A DNA stretch of 64,000 nt from Methanosarcina flavescens (lineage in GTDB: Archaea > Halobacteriota > Methanosarcinia > Methanosarcinales > Methanosarcinaceae): positions 372,001-436,000 of the forward strand of contig NZ_CP032683.1 of NCBI RefSeq assembly GCF_001304615.2, in the 5' to 3' direction. Position 1 is the stretch's first letter. Every line of letters begins with the position of its first letter. The position numbers were made by a program, and so were the translations under genes. Below the pieces are notes generated by a model that ran no database searches, had not been told where the DNA came from, and saw only the letters and a list, made by a program, of their open reading frames with translations. Positions 33,501-42,751 of the stretch are shown here, one piece after another.

Positions 33501-34688
33501 TTAGTCCAGAATTATCCAGGTTTCTGTCATCTTGCTTCCTATATCCGGATCGAGCTGCATGGCCTTCATATATTCCTTTTTGGCTTCATCAAAGCGACCC
33601 ATCTTTCTCATAAGAAGGCCGTAGCTGTAGTGAAGGGGAGGGTAATACGGATTTAGGGCAAGTGCCTTCTTATATTCTTCCTCGGCTTCGGATAAGCGTC
33701 CAATTTCTGAAAGAAGGTTTCCGTAGCTGTAATGTCCTTCTGCACTCTCAGGGTCCAGACTGAGCGCTTTCTTGTATTCCATCTCAGCTTCATACCGCCT
33801 TCCAAAACGAGCAAGGAGATTTGCATAATTAGTATGAACTTTTGCATCGTTTTGATCAAGGGCAAGAGCTTCCATGTACTGAGCCTCTGCTTCTGAGACC
33901 CTGCCTTCTCTTGCGAGGAGATTCCCATAATTAAAAAGAGTACGCCTATGCCTGGGGTTGAGAGAGAGAGCCTTTCTGTACTCGACTTCGGCTTCTGAAG
34001 AACGCCCCAGGAAAGAGAGCAGGACCCCATAGTTGTGGTGGAGGCTTGGATCTTCAGGGTCCAATTCTATTGCACGCCTGTACTCCTTTTCCGCATCTCT
34101 CAGTCTTCCCAGCTCAAAAAGCAGGTTTGCGTACCCGCCTCGTGCAGGGACATAGTCAGGATCAACCGTAAGCGCCCTTAAATAGTACTCTTCAGCTTCC
34201 CTTACATACCCGTAATCGGTCAGGAGATGAGCGTATCCTGCATTCGCCTTTACATGCTGTGGTGAAGCTTTAAGTACGGTTTTATATTCCTTCTCAGCAT
34301 CCTCAGTCTTTCCAAGTTCCAAAAGAAGTTCAGCGTAGGCACACCTTACATCTCCGTTCTCTGGATTTTCTTTCAGAGCCTCCAGATAACTTGCCTTCGC
34401 CTCAGGGAAAAAGCCCAGAACATGAGCCGCAGTGCCAAGTGCAAAGCAGGCGTCCTCACGGAGTTTTCCGGAGGCTCGAGTAAAGCATGCTTTTGCGAAA
34501 ACATATTCTTCCATGACCATTTTCTGCTGCTTGCAAGCACTGGAAAGATCAAGCAAGATTGTGAGGGAAATGGATTTCCTTTCCGCAAGTTCCAGGGCAA
34601 AGTCAACTGCAGAGCACAGATTTTTCTGGTCGGATCCGATTATTCCAACAACATTATATACAAAGTCATCAATTGCATCGAAGTCCAT
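33501..34688 (-). CDS. TPR-repeat protein, paralog of the gene at 30371
   Basis: A 395-residue protein with the same N-terminal helical domain as its neighbour (MDFDAIDDFVYNVVGIIGSD...) and about eight 34-residue TPR units such as VRCAYAELLLELGKTEDAEK and LHHNYGVLLSFLGRSSEAEV. The repeat units share strong internal similarity, with the YGNLL/YANLL start and AEKEYKKAL end. It is probably a cytoplasmic scaffold. The start ATG lies 17 bases after GAGGTGCC, a weak distance. The flanking arrangement around the phosphatase gene is noted there. Confidence 0.85.
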   Translation of the reverse strand: MDFDAIDDFVYNVVGIIGSDQKNLCSAVDFALELAERKSISLTILLDLSSACKQQKMVMEEYVFAKACFTRASGKLREDACFALGTAAHVLGFFPEAKASYLEALKENPENGDVRCAYAELLLELGKTEDAEKEYKTVLKASPQHVKANAGYAHLLTDYGYVREAEEYYLRALTVDPDYVPARGGYANLLFELGRLRDAEKEYRRAIELDPEDPSLHHNYGVLLSFLGRSSEAEVEYRKALSLNPRHRRTLFNYGNLLAREGRVSEAEAQYMEALALDQNDAKVHTNYANLLARFGRRYEAEMEYKKALSLDPESAEGHYSYGNLLSEIGRLSEAEEEYKKALALNPYYPPLHYSYGLLMRKMGRFDEAKKEYMKAMQLDPDIGSKMTETWIILD

Positions 34689-35328
34689 ACATCCGGCACC
34701 TCAGAAAAGCCATTTTTTTAGGGGGATAAGTGAAACTATCTCTGTAACATCCGGACTATATTTTACATTTGATAGAATATATTAGTGCGTGAGTATTGCA
34801 AAGTATCTGGGGTATATTATTATTTTATAAATAGTGCGTTAGATCACGAACATAATATTATACCTATCATATAACAGGCTATCCCTTTTTCTCGCTAAAT
34901 CAAACAGTTGCCTGCTTAGAGCAACAACACTTTCCTGGTAAAACAGGCTTTTCAGAATAAGGGTAGCCCTGTTAAAGTAGAATGACTTAAAAAATAAATA
35001 GAAATTTATAAAATGAAGTAATTATTTCCTGTAAAAAGAAAGAAAATACAATTAACTAAAATAGGTTGAGAATAATTAATCTACTTTGAACAACAGTATT
35101 TAAATTTAAGGATATAAAATCAAGAATGAGGAGTTTATGAGATATTCATACATTTATAAAACTCTCCGGCAATAGTGTTCTCTTGGAAATAACCCAAAGG
35201 AAAATATATAAGAAGGGTAGTAGCTCCTCACGGTAAGATTTAAAATTAACATTTAAATTACTGATAATACGTATTGGGAATTATTAATAAGTACATCTCA
35301 ATACTAATAAATATCCAAAATCCTGAAA
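34689..35328. other. AT-rich intergenic DNA upstream of fxsA
   Basis: No gene or clear repeat is seen across these 640 bases. There are several TATA-like motifs (near 34821, 35205 and 35279); one presumably drives fxsA. ATAGTGCGTTAG and TTAGTGCGTGAG near 34784 and 34830 are two similar 12-mers. Confidence 0.4.
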
Positions 35329-35742
35329 ATGATCAGTATGTTTTTTAAACTTTTGTCTATTTTCCTGATTATCCCAATTATTGAGCTTTACTTACTCATC
35401 AAAATAGGGAAAGTCATCGGGGCATTAAATACCGTGCTCATTATTTTAATAACTGCAAGCCTGGGCGCTTACCTGACAAAATCCCAGGGTTTCCGCGTGC
35501 TCCGCGAGATCCAGGAGGCAACGAGCAGAGGTTACATGCCAGGAAATGAGCTTCTTCACGGGTTCTTCGTACTGGTTGGCGGCTTTGCCCTTCTAACTCC
35601 GGGTTTCCTGTCCGATATAATAGGGCTCTCCATGCTCATACCCCAGATGAGGGAAATTTATGTGGGATTCGCAAAAGGGATTATAAGAAAAAAGATACAG
35701 AGCGGTCAGTGGCAGATGAGAATGTATACTAATTTTCGATAA
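35329..35742 (+). CDS. fxsA: FxsA family membrane protein
   Basis: A 137-residue membrane protein of the FxsA family. The N-terminus FLIIPIIELYLLIKIGKVIG contains the characteristic PxxE signature, followed by TVLIILITASLGAYLTKSQG and a C-terminal hydrophobic LLTPGFLSDIIGLSMLIP segment in which the TPGFxTDxxG motif is typical. In bacteria FxsA overproduction relieves phage exclusion, but the true function is unknown. Two to three membrane segments with a basic C-terminal tail are visible. The ATG at 35329 (MISMFF) and 35338 (MFFKLL) are both possible. Confidence 0.9.
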   Translation: MISMFFKLLSIFLIIPIIELYLLIKIGKVIGALNTVLIILITASLGAYLTKSQGFRVLREIQEATSRGYMPGNELLHGFFVLVGGFALLTPGFLSDIIGLSMLIPQMREIYVGFAKGIIRKKIQSGQWQMRMYTNFR

Positions 35743-35915
35743 CTTTAAGTATTCACTTTTGCCCTGACAAAAGAATCAAAAACTCATTAATCATTTTAAG
35801 CTTGTTCTGATAACTTGGATGAAATATCTGGCAACTCCTGCTTTGAAAAGGTAGAAAACGTATAATATGAAAAGGAGCAGTGTAAATCCTTCTATCAAAG
35901 TTATTTGCCTCATTA

Positions 35916-36191
35916 CTACTTGTCTGATTGATTTCCGACCGATGAGCCGGAATCGGCCACATCCTTCACCCGTTCTTTTGCTACCTTCTCAGCGTCGTCA
36001 AGGATTTCTATCCGGTATCCTTTCTCAGAGAGAACCCTGATTCGTTCTCCCGAGAGTGTTCCCTGGATCTCAAATGAACCATCCGCAAGCTGCTTTGCCG
36101 TTTGGCCAAAGACATCAAGATCATACAGGCTTTGAAGATCGCGCAACCGGTCCCATGTATCGGTGCGTATCCTTACAATATAAAGACCCAC
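35916..36191 (-). CDS. Free-standing copy of the M14 peptidase N-terminal domain
   Basis: A 91-residue protein that aligns along its length with the N-terminal domain of the adjacent carboxypeptidase: GLYIVRIRTDTWDRLRDLQS here against AIYSVQITAKTLEELRALDR there, then AKQLADGSFEIQGTL against ARQLAADRFMVPGIL and VAKERVKDV against VAEERVQEV. It looks like a small alpha/beta domain, possibly acting as a propeptide or inhibitor; that role is inference. The start is a GTG. It lies 57 bases downstream of the peptidase gene on the same strand and is likely in its operon. No signal peptide is seen. Confidence 0.75.
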   Translation of the reverse strand: MGLYIVRIRTDTWDRLRDLQSLYDLDVFGQTAKQLADGSFEIQGTLSGERIRVLSEKGYRIEILDDAEKVAKERVKDVADSGSSVGNQSDK

Positions 36192-36248
36192 GAAAATCAG
36201 TCCTTCCTTCAGGGATCTTTACCCTGGAAAAGCCGTTAAGATCGAGGA

Positions 36249-37607
36249 TTACTGCCCTGCTGCAGCCAGGCAAAGTTCATTCATGGCGGCGCAGACATCC
36301 TGAATAATATTGCTCATATCACTGAAAGGTGGAACGAATTCCTGCCCGAACTCGATAGTATAAGCGTAAACTTTCCTGTTAAGTCTGTTTACTATATGAC
36401 GGCTAAAAGCATAGTCGTCTGATGTCGCGGATGTCGGATAGAGTCCTACAGACTGTTGAACGGTGTAATTCTCCCCACGTACTGCCGCCAGTGCGTTATT
36501 CATACGTTCGGCTAGACTTATAATCCTGTCTTTATCCTGAGTGGATATGAACTCTCCGTAAATTGTGTCATTTAGATTTCCGCGTTTTCCATCATATGTG
36601 GGATTCAAAAAGTTCTGTTCAGAATCAGTAGTCTGGTTATTGTCATCTCCCCAATTATACAGTATAAGTCCGCCATAGCTGTGCACATCCACAAAGTAAC
36701 CGATATTCGGGTAAGTATCAAAGAGATAGCGTACATTGCGGGTTTCCGGCTCGGAAAATGCACTTTGTCCTTTGTACGTGAAACTCGATGGGCTTGAGGA
36801 GGTTCCAATTCCACTGCTCCACAGGAAATCGAAATTCCGGTTTAGATCCACACCCTGAGAGGAAGCCCCAGCGTTGGTATTCGGTTTTCGGTTTTTACGC
36901 CACCAGAAATGCTGGGGATCACCTGAGTTTGGATTATAGGTCTGGCTGTAGTGTTTGCCATCCGGGTTCACATCAGGAAAAACAAACACATCAAGGTTTT
37001 CAAGAATTGCACGGACCTGATCTGCAGGGAAACTCTTTCCTCCATAGGTTAGCTCGCTGCCGGCACGGTAAGCATTGATGAGATTGACCAGAAAGTTTAC
37101 GCAGATATCCGAACCGCCCCATTCCCGCGCATGTATACTGCCGGTGAACAGTACACCAGTTCGGTCTGTGTTCGTTCCAGTGCGTATACGGACAGCATGA
37201 GATATCCTATTCTCCCAGGTGCGATGAGGGAGTTCAATGAGAGTTACGAGATCGGGGTGCATAGCCTGGAGATTGACAAGTGCGGACTCAACCTCATCTG
37301 CGGTCATGTAGCCCATTATTGCACGTTCTTTAAATCCCGAAAGCCCGGCAACTTCGGCAAAGCGGTTTACAGGCGAGACTTCCTGCACTCGTTCCTCAGC
37401 TACCTGTGAAAGGTCGGAGACTTTCTCCACGATGTAACCTGCCGCTTTGACCTGCCGAACCTGTTCCTCCGTTAAAATACCCGGAACCATAAAACGATCA
37501 GCAGCCAGTTGCCGCGCAGAGCTATACTTTAAATCAAGCTCGAATCTATCAAGGGCCCTCAATTCTTCAAGAGTTTTAGCAGTGATTTGAACCGAATAAA
37601 TTGCCGT
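36249..37607 (-). CDS. M14 family zinc carboxypeptidase, probable ACG start
   Basis: A 452-residue protein. Residues 1-90 form the small N-terminal domain duplicated in the next gene; the rest is an M14 carboxypeptidase. Zinc ligands are visible in GSIHAREWGG (HxxE) and the later FVDVHSYGG; the substrate-binding arginine appears in the DLNRNFDFLW motif and the catalytic Glu in YAYTIEFGQE. The first standard start is TTG 37562, which would cut into the first strand. The frame is open five to fifteen codons further; alignment with the paralogous domain puts the start at ACG 37607-37605, eight bases after GAGGGGG. No signal peptide is seen, so location is uncertain. The peptidase cleaves C-terminal residues; its specificity cannot be read. 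Confidence 0.85.
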   Translation of the reverse strand, partial: TAIYSVQITAKTLEELRALDRFELDLKYSSARQLAADRFMVPGILTEEQVRQVKAAGYIVEKVSDLSQVAEERVQEVSPVNRFAEVAGLSGFKERAIMGYMTADEVESALVNLQAMHPDLVTLIELPHRTWENRISHAVRIRTGTNTDRTGVLFTGSIHAREWGGSDICVNFLVNLINAYRAGSELTYGGKSFPADQVRAILENLDVFVFPDVNPDGKHYSQTYNPNSGDPQHFWWRKNRKPNTNAGASSQGVDLNRNFDFLWSSGIGTSSSPSSFTYKGQSAFSEPETRNVRYLFDTYPNIGYFVDVHSYGGLILYNWGDDNNQTTDSEQNFLNPTYDGKRGNLNDTIYGEFISTQDKDRIISLAERMNNALAAVRGENYTVQQSVGLYPTSATSDDYAFSRHIVNRLNRKVYAYTIEFGQEFVPPFSDMSNIIQDVCAAMNELCLAAAGQ

Positions 37608-38004
37608 TTAGATTACCCCCTCTAATGATTCTCCTTATCCTACCTATGCAGGTACGAATTCCTGCTGGTATTGAGCATGAGCGCCACAGAATCTTCAGCA
37701 GGCAGTTATTCAGATAAGCTCTTCCAGGCAGTTATCCAATAAGCTCTCAGTTCTCACATAATCTTGAAAGAATCAATAGCTAGAAAGAATAGACTGCTGT
37801 ACACCGGTCATTTCAGCAGAGCAGTCTCAGACCTGTACCCTATGCCCCTTCATAACTGTATGCCATATTGCTCAGCGCTTTGACTCTGACCTGTGTTTGT
37901 ATATATTGATTATTATATAAAAATGGACTCGTGCACAGTTCAGGGAAGCAAAATATACAATAAATTCATATTGCGCAAACCCCTATTTTCATAGGGGAGT
38001 TCTG
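37608..38004. other. Intergenic region with hairpin, direct repeat and iscS promoter
   Basis: No gene is seen. A 26-bp period direct repeat (CAGGCAGTTAT...ATAAGCTCT) lies at 37699 and 37725. AGACTGCT (37791-37798) and AGCAGTCT (37820-37827) form a perfect 8-bp stem. TATATATTGATTATTATATAAA near 37901-37922 holds TATA boxes, and TTGCGCAA (37971-37978) is a palindrome close to the iscS start, which follows AGGGGAG. Confidence 0.55.
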
Positions 38005-39195
38005 ATGGCAGAAAAGCGCTTTGTTTACATGGATCATGCAGCCACTACCTTTACAAAACCTGAAGTGGTTGAAGCTATGCTGCCTTTTTTAAAGGAACAT
38101 TTCGGAAATCCTTCTTCTCTGTATTCAATAGGGAGAGAAGGTAAAGAGGCAGTAGAAGCCGCTCGTGAGCAGCTTGCAAAAGCTCTGGGGGCTAATTCTG
38201 AAGAGATATATTTTACATCAGGGGGAACAGAGTCCGATAACTGGGCTATTAAAGGAACGGCTTTTGCCAGGAGAAAGAGAGGGAAACACATCATCACGAC
38301 ACCAATCGAACATCATGCCGTGCTTTACCCCTGTGAGTACCTGGAAACACAGGGCTTTGATGTTACCTATCTGCCTGTAGATGGGTACGGGCTTGTAGAC
38401 CCTGCAGAGGTTGAGGCTGCAATCAGGGAGGATACTATTCTTATCTCGGTAATGTATGCAAACAATGAGATTGGGACAATAGAGCCGATTTCTGAGATAG
38501 GTGAGATCGCACAAGAGCATGAGATTCCTTTTCATACCGATGCCGTGCAGGTGATAGGTAAAATACCCCTAGATATGAAAAAGAAAGAGAGGAACGTTGA
38601 CATGCTTTCCCTTTCCGCTCACAAGTTCTATGGGCCCAAGGGAATTGGAGCGCTCTATCTGCGGGAAGGGATAGAAATCGACAACTGCATGCATGGAGGT
38701 GGCCAGGAGCGCAAAAAACGAGCAGGAACCGAGAATGTTGCAGGTATAGTTGGATTGGGAAAGGCAATAGAGCTTGCATCAGCAAAGCTTGAGGAGCACG
38801 ACAGGAAGATGAGAAAAATGAGAGACAGGCTTCTTGCTGGACTTCTGAGAATTCCTCATTGCAGGTTAAACGGACACCCGGAAAAACGTCTTCCAGACAA
38901 CCTCAACTTAAGTTTTGAATATATTGAAGGGGAATCCCTGCTTCTTATGCTTGACGAGATGGGAGTCTGCTGTTCTACAGGCAGTGCCTGTTCTTCAGGT
39001 TCCCTTGAACCCTCGCATGTGCTCAGGGCAATAGGACTGCCTCCGGAAATAACTCAGGGTACGCTTCGCCTGACTCTTGGGGATGAAAATACTGAAGAAG
39101 ATATTGATTATGTACTTGAAGTCCTGCCTGAAATTGTCGGAAAACTGAGAGCTATATCTCCTTTCTATAAACCCGAAAATATATGTGAGAAATAA
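38005..39195 (+). CDS. iscS: Cysteine desulfurase, NifS/IscS family
   Basis: A 396-residue PLP enzyme that removes sulfur from cysteine for iron-sulfur cluster assembly. The N-terminus FVYMDHAATTFTKPEVVEAM is standard; TSGGTESDNWA binds cofactor; LSLSAHKFYGPKGIGALYLR contains the PLP lysine; and the catalytic cysteine is in CCSTGSACSSGSLEPSHVL. The GGGQERKKRAGTENVAGI segment binds the phosphate. The gene is followed by iscU 35 bases downstream, the usual pairing. The start has AGGGGAG five bases upstream. Confidence 0.95.
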   Translation: MAEKRFVYMDHAATTFTKPEVVEAMLPFLKEHFGNPSSLYSIGREGKEAVEAAREQLAKALGANSEEIYFTSGGTESDNWAIKGTAFARRKRGKHIITTPIEHHAVLYPCEYLETQGFDVTYLPVDGYGLVDPAEVEAAIREDTILISVMYANNEIGTIEPISEIGEIAQEHEIPFHTDAVQVIGKIPLDMKKKERNVDMLSLSAHKFYGPKGIGALYLREGIEIDNCMHGGGQERKKRAGTENVAGIVGLGKAIELASAKLEEHDRKMRKMRDRLLAGLLRIPHCRLNGHPEKRLPDNLNLSFEYIEGESLLLMLDEMGVCCSTGSACSSGSLEPSHVLRAIGLPPEITQGTLRLTLGDENTEEDIDYVLEVLPEIVGKLRAISPFYKPENICEK

Positions 39196-39230
39196 AAAGA
39201 CGTATAAAATAACAAGGTATGGGGGATTAT

Positions 39231-39620
39231 ATGTATAATAAAAAAGTTATGGATCACTTCATGAATCCCAGGAACGTAGGGGAAATTGAGGATGCTGACG
39301 GCGTTGGAGAAGCAGGAAACCCACATGGGGATCACATGAAGATTTTCCTGAAAATCAGGGATAACCGCATTGAGGACGTAAAGTTCAAGACATTTGGTTG
39401 TGCGGCAGCAATTGCATCCAGCAGCATGGCGACTGAAATGATAAAAGGCAAAACCCTGGAAGAGGCCTGGAACCTGACAAACGAGGCAGTTGCTGAAGCT
39501 CTTGAAGGTTTGCCTTCAGGCAAACTGGAGTGTTCAGTTGTTTCCAGGGAAGCTATCCACAGGGCAATTAATGATTACAGGAAAAAGCAGGGGCTGGAAA
39601 CACTTCCGGAGCAGACCTGA
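39231..39620 (+). CDS. iscU: Iron-sulfur cluster scaffold, NifU/IscU family
   Basis: A 129-residue scaffold on which IscS-derived sulfur and iron are assembled. The start MYNKKVMDHFMNPRNVGEIE is the family N-terminus; the upstream ATG at 39219 would add MGDY, while ATG 39231 follows GGGGGATTAT. The expected first cysteine-containing stretch (DADGVGEAGNPHGDHMKIFL) has Gly-Asn-Pro-His in place of the usual GNPxCGD, so the first ligand cysteine is missing. The second cysteine (KFKTFGCAAAIASSSM) and the third (GKLECSVVSREAI) are present. Loss of the first Cys is notable and may change cluster chemistry. Function as scaffold is otherwise inferred from the iscS neighbour. Confidence 0.9.
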   Translation: MYNKKVMDHFMNPRNVGEIEDADGVGEAGNPHGDHMKIFLKIRDNRIEDVKFKTFGCAAAIASSSMATEMIKGKTLEEAWNLTNEAVAEALEGLPSGKLECSVVSREAIHRAINDYRKKQGLETLPEQT

Positions 39621-39812
39621 AAGAAAAGAACAAAAAAACAATCTTACTCGATTTAACTTTTAAGCTTACTGAAAAGCCGCCTCCCTTACCATAATCACAC
39701 GAGAGATGCACAAAATCTTTTAGATGTACTGCATTCCGCATCTGCTTACATATCCGTATCTGCTTTACTTACTTATCGTAAAGTTGATCTGGTATTCTCC
39801 TGATGATACTCC

Positions 39813-40799
39813 ATGAAAAAAGTAGGAATTATAGTTACTGACCCTGAAGACTGGACAGCCAGAGCACTTACTGATGCAGCAAGAAAGAAAGGTTTTTCTC
39901 CTTTTATTCTGGACCTCAGAGCTGCAGAGGTCGGCATTAATACGATAACTGACGAGCCAATAGCCAGGAAATTAACGACAGTCTTTAAAGTAGGAAATAT
40001 AGATCTCAGCGATCTTGATGCTATAATTGTAAGGGACGTAGGCGCAGGAGCCTTTGAAGGCGTATCTTTAAGGTTTGATATTCTGCGGGAACTGGAAGCC
40101 GAAGGAATCCCTGTTGTCAATTCCCCTGAAGCCATCCGGAATGCCGCAAACAAGTACCATGCTTCCTATCTTCTGGCAAGAGACGGACTGCCAGTACCCG
40201 AAACTGTGGCAGTACAGGATGTAGAGTCGGCTCTGAGAGTAATATCAAGATTCGGAGATGCTGTTATAAAGCCTGTATTTGGGTATAAGGGAAAGGACAT
40301 TGCAAGAGTAAAGCATGGGAAAATCAGGTTTTCGGACAGAAAGATAGAATCTTCATCCCTGGAAACAATCTTCAATAAGTTGCTTGAAGAGAGAGGTATG
40401 CTCTATATTCAGGAGTTTATAGAGAATCCTGGAAGGGATATTAGAGCCTTTGTCGTTGGCGGGAAGGCTATAGGGGCTATTTACCGTAAAGCGGTATCCG
40501 GCTCCTGGATTAACAACCTTAGCCAGGGAGGAAGCGCAGACCGGTGTTCGCTTACGGAAGAGCAAAAAGAAATTGCTGAGAAAGCTGCACTGGCAGTAGG
40601 CACAGCTTTTGCAGGTGTAGATATTGTAGAAGGTATGACTGACAATCTAGGAAAAGAAGTTAAGGTTCATTCCAGCCAGACAGGAGGAAGTCCTAAAATT
40701 CTTGAGGTCAACGGAACACCGTCAGGAAGAGGTATTTTTGATGCCTGGGGAATAAACCCTGCAGAATATATCATAGAATACATTGTAAGTATATTGTGA
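39813..40799 (+). CDS. mptN: ATP-grasp ligase, probable tetrahydromethanopterin:L-glutamate ligase (MptN-like)
   Basis: A 328-residue RimK-type ATP-grasp enzyme. In Methanosarcina the coenzyme is tetrahydrosarcinapterin, made by adding glutamate to tetrahydromethanopterin, and MptN is the enzyme of this family for that step. The N-terminal domain ([20 protein letters not shown]) is followed by the ATP-grasp motifs [14 protein letters not shown]-like [31 protein letters not shown] and [18 protein letters not shown]. The Mg-binding end is [20 protein letters not shown] 15-residue insertion ([16 protein letters not shown]) lies just before it. CofF or another alpha-glutamate ligase is the alternative. 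Confidence 0.78.
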   Translation: MKKVGIIVTDPEDWTARALTDAARKKGFSPFILDLRAAEVGINTITDEPIARKLTTVFKVGNIDLSDLDAIIVRDVGAGAFEGVSLRFDILRELEAEGIPVVNSPEAIRNAANKYHASYLLARDGLPVPETVAVQDVESALRVISRFGDAVIKPVFGYKGKDIARVKHGKIRFSDRKIESSSLETIFNKLLEERGMLYIQEFIENPGRDIRAFVVGGKAIGAIYRKAVSGSWINNLSQGGSADRCSLTEEQKEIAEKAALAVGTAFAGVDIVEGMTDNLGKEVKVHSSQTGGSPKILEVNGTPSGRGIFDAWGINPAEYIIEYIVSIL

Positions 40800-41005
40800 A
40801 AGAATTATAAATGAAATTCTCCATATAATAACTGAAATCAACTCTTCAAGTAAAGGCCTTAAGTTTATTATTTTTTATGTAGCCAAACCGACAGCAATTG
40901 AAATGATCTGAAAATAAGTGTAGAAACCGAGATGTAGATGGATTTGGCAATCGTATCAAAAACCTTTAAGAAATAGATGCGCTTTGAATAAACCCGAGGC
41001 AAAGG

Positions 41006-41353
41006 ATGAGTGAATATAAACAGTGTATAGTCACGAGAGACGATTTGAAACTTTCTAAAGGCAAGTTTGCAGTACAGGTAGCTCATGCTGCCATTTCTGC
41101 TGCTGAATGGGCAAGCAAAAGTGATCTTGAAAAGTGGAAGGAAGGCGGGCAGAAGAAAATTGTCCTGAGAGTCCCTACAATTAAAGATCTTTATGAGCTT
41201 AAGGAAAAGGCAAAGCGGGAAGGACTTCCTACCGCCCTTATACAGGATGCAGGGCTTACGGAAATTCCACCGGGAACGGTTACAGCTCTAGGAATAGGGC
41301 CGGCAAAGGGAGAGCTTATAGATAAAATTACGCGGGATCTTAAACTTGTTTAA
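41006..41353 (+). CDS. pth2: Peptidyl-tRNA hydrolase, Pth2 family
   Basis: A 115-residue enzyme that releases peptides from stalled peptidyl-tRNA. The N-terminus [20 protein letters not shown] followed by AHAAISAA is the Pth2 signature, with the conserved Lys and His; [20 protein letters not shown] and the C-terminal [20 protein letters not shown] complete the fold. The length is exactly typical. The ATG is preceded by GGCAAAGG. It probably heads a same-strand group with the transglutaminase-like gene and truD. Confidence 0.96.
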   Translation: MSEYKQCIVTRDDLKLSKGKFAVQVAHAAISAAEWASKSDLEKWKEGGQKKIVLRVPTIKDLYELKEKAKREGLPTALIQDAGLTEIPPGTVTALGIGPAKGELIDKITRDLKLV

Positions 41354-41472
41354 GTGCTAGAAACCTGAAAACCAGGTTTAGAGAAGCTACATTGAAATTA
41401 AGTAGTAGGAGTTATCAATACGATATCTCCTCCGATGACAGATGTTCTGTTGGTATCCGGTCAGGAGGGGTC

Positions 41473-42714
41473 ATGAGAGAACCAGAGGATTCGGGAAAGG
41501 AGACAGCCTCAATAATTGCTGTTTTATGCGTATGCCTTATACTTGCCGCACTTACCGGGGTACTGTCTTCGGATTCTATTGAGAATCTTAAAGATGAAGT
41601 AACAGGTTATATTATATCAGGACTGGAACCCGGAAGCCAGGAGGTTGTTTTTACACCTGAACCGGCTTTATTTACTTCACCTGCAATACCCAAATATTCT
41701 CCCAGGAAAAGTGAACCCACGCCAATCCTGCGAACACCGTTGCAGCCTGGTTTCTCTCTGAGCAGCAACTACCAGACCTCAGAGTTTTTCCAGGGAGGGG
41801 TGGGGTATATAAGGGCCAGCATTAAAAATGAAGGGCGAAATCCGATTTTTATTGATAGGTACGGTGTTTCGGTTAGCTCTTCCGAAAGCCGGATTTATTC
41901 TGAGGACTGTGGAGTTTTGATTCCTCCCGGTGAGGAGAAGAACCTCGGAGTAATCGCTGTTCAGATTCCTGAAGAAGAAAGCGCCAGTTTCAAGATTGTC
42001 CTCTGGCTACTCGCCTCCACTTCTGAGGGTAAATGGCATGAGTACGAATCCTATTCCCTTAAAGATTTCACTGTAAACCTGAAACCAATGCCAGAGAAAT
42101 CGGCTCCAGTTTACCTATACAATCCTGCTTCTTGCTTTAAAACCATAAACCGACTTGTTGAGCCAGCCGAACCTAGTGTAAGGGGAAAGGCAGCCGAAGT
42201 GGCTCGCTTATATCCGGGATCATATAATATCTATCAGATCTGCGCCCTCTTTGACATGGTAAAAGAGGAAATCGAATACGTCAGCGACCCAAGGGGTAAT
42301 GATATCTGGGAGCCTGCCAACGTTACTCTGAAAATAGGAGCCGGAGACTGTGAAGACCAGGCAATCCTTCTTTCGTCCATGCTTGAGGCTATAGGAGGCA
42401 CAACCCGGGTTTACCTGACCAACACCCATGCCTTTGCAGCTGTTTATATAGGTAATGGAACCAATGCAACAGAGACCTCAGTAGAAGGAATCAGAGCTTA
42501 TTACGGAGACGTCGATGTAAATTACCTTACCGACGAATACGGCTCCTGGCTGATGCTCGACCCAACGTCAAGCCTTTATGCAGGCGGACTTCCCGGAAAA
42601 ACAGCCCAGGTGAGAATTAAGGCAACTGAAGGAGATGAAGCATACAGGAGCTGGACTTTCGTAAACACGAGTGAAGTAAGGGTTATTGATATCAACCCAA
42701 GGTGGCCTTTATAA
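41473..42714 (+). CDS. Membrane-anchored transglutaminase-like protein
   Basis: A 413-residue protein with an N-terminal membrane anchor (SIIAVLCVCLILAALTGVLS) and a large outside domain. The C-terminal half has a transglutaminase/papain-like core: the Cys in GAGDCEDQAILLSSML, the His in TNTHAFAAVYIGNG, and the Asp in WLMLDPTSSL form the expected triad. The middle has a beta domain (GVGYIRASIKNEGRNPIFID). Such proteins in archaea may be proteases or protein-modifying enzymes on the cell surface; the substrate is unknown. The frame opens at 41392, but ATG 41473 follows AGGAGGGGTC and is chosen. Confidence 0.83.
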   Translation: MREPEDSGKETASIIAVLCVCLILAALTGVLSSDSIENLKDEVTGYIISGLEPGSQEVVFTPEPALFTSPAIPKYSPRKSEPTPILRTPLQPGFSLSSNYQTSEFFQGGVGYIRASIKNEGRNPIFIDRYGVSVSSSESRIYSEDCGVLIPPGEEKNLGVIAVQIPEEESASFKIVLWLLASTSEGKWHEYESYSLKDFTVNLKPMPEKSAPVYLYNPASCFKTINRLVEPAEPSVRGKAAEVARLYPGSYNIYQICALFDMVKEEIEYVSDPRGNDIWEPANVTLKIGAGDCEDQAILLSSMLEAIGGTTRVYLTNTHAFAAVYIGNGTNATETSVEGIRAYYGDVDVNYLTDEYGSWLMLDPTSSLYAGGLPGKTAQVRIKATEGDEAYRSWTFVNTSEVRVIDINPRWPL

Positions 42715-42751
42715 CTTCACCAGATACATAATAAAGGAGAGCTTTTTAATC

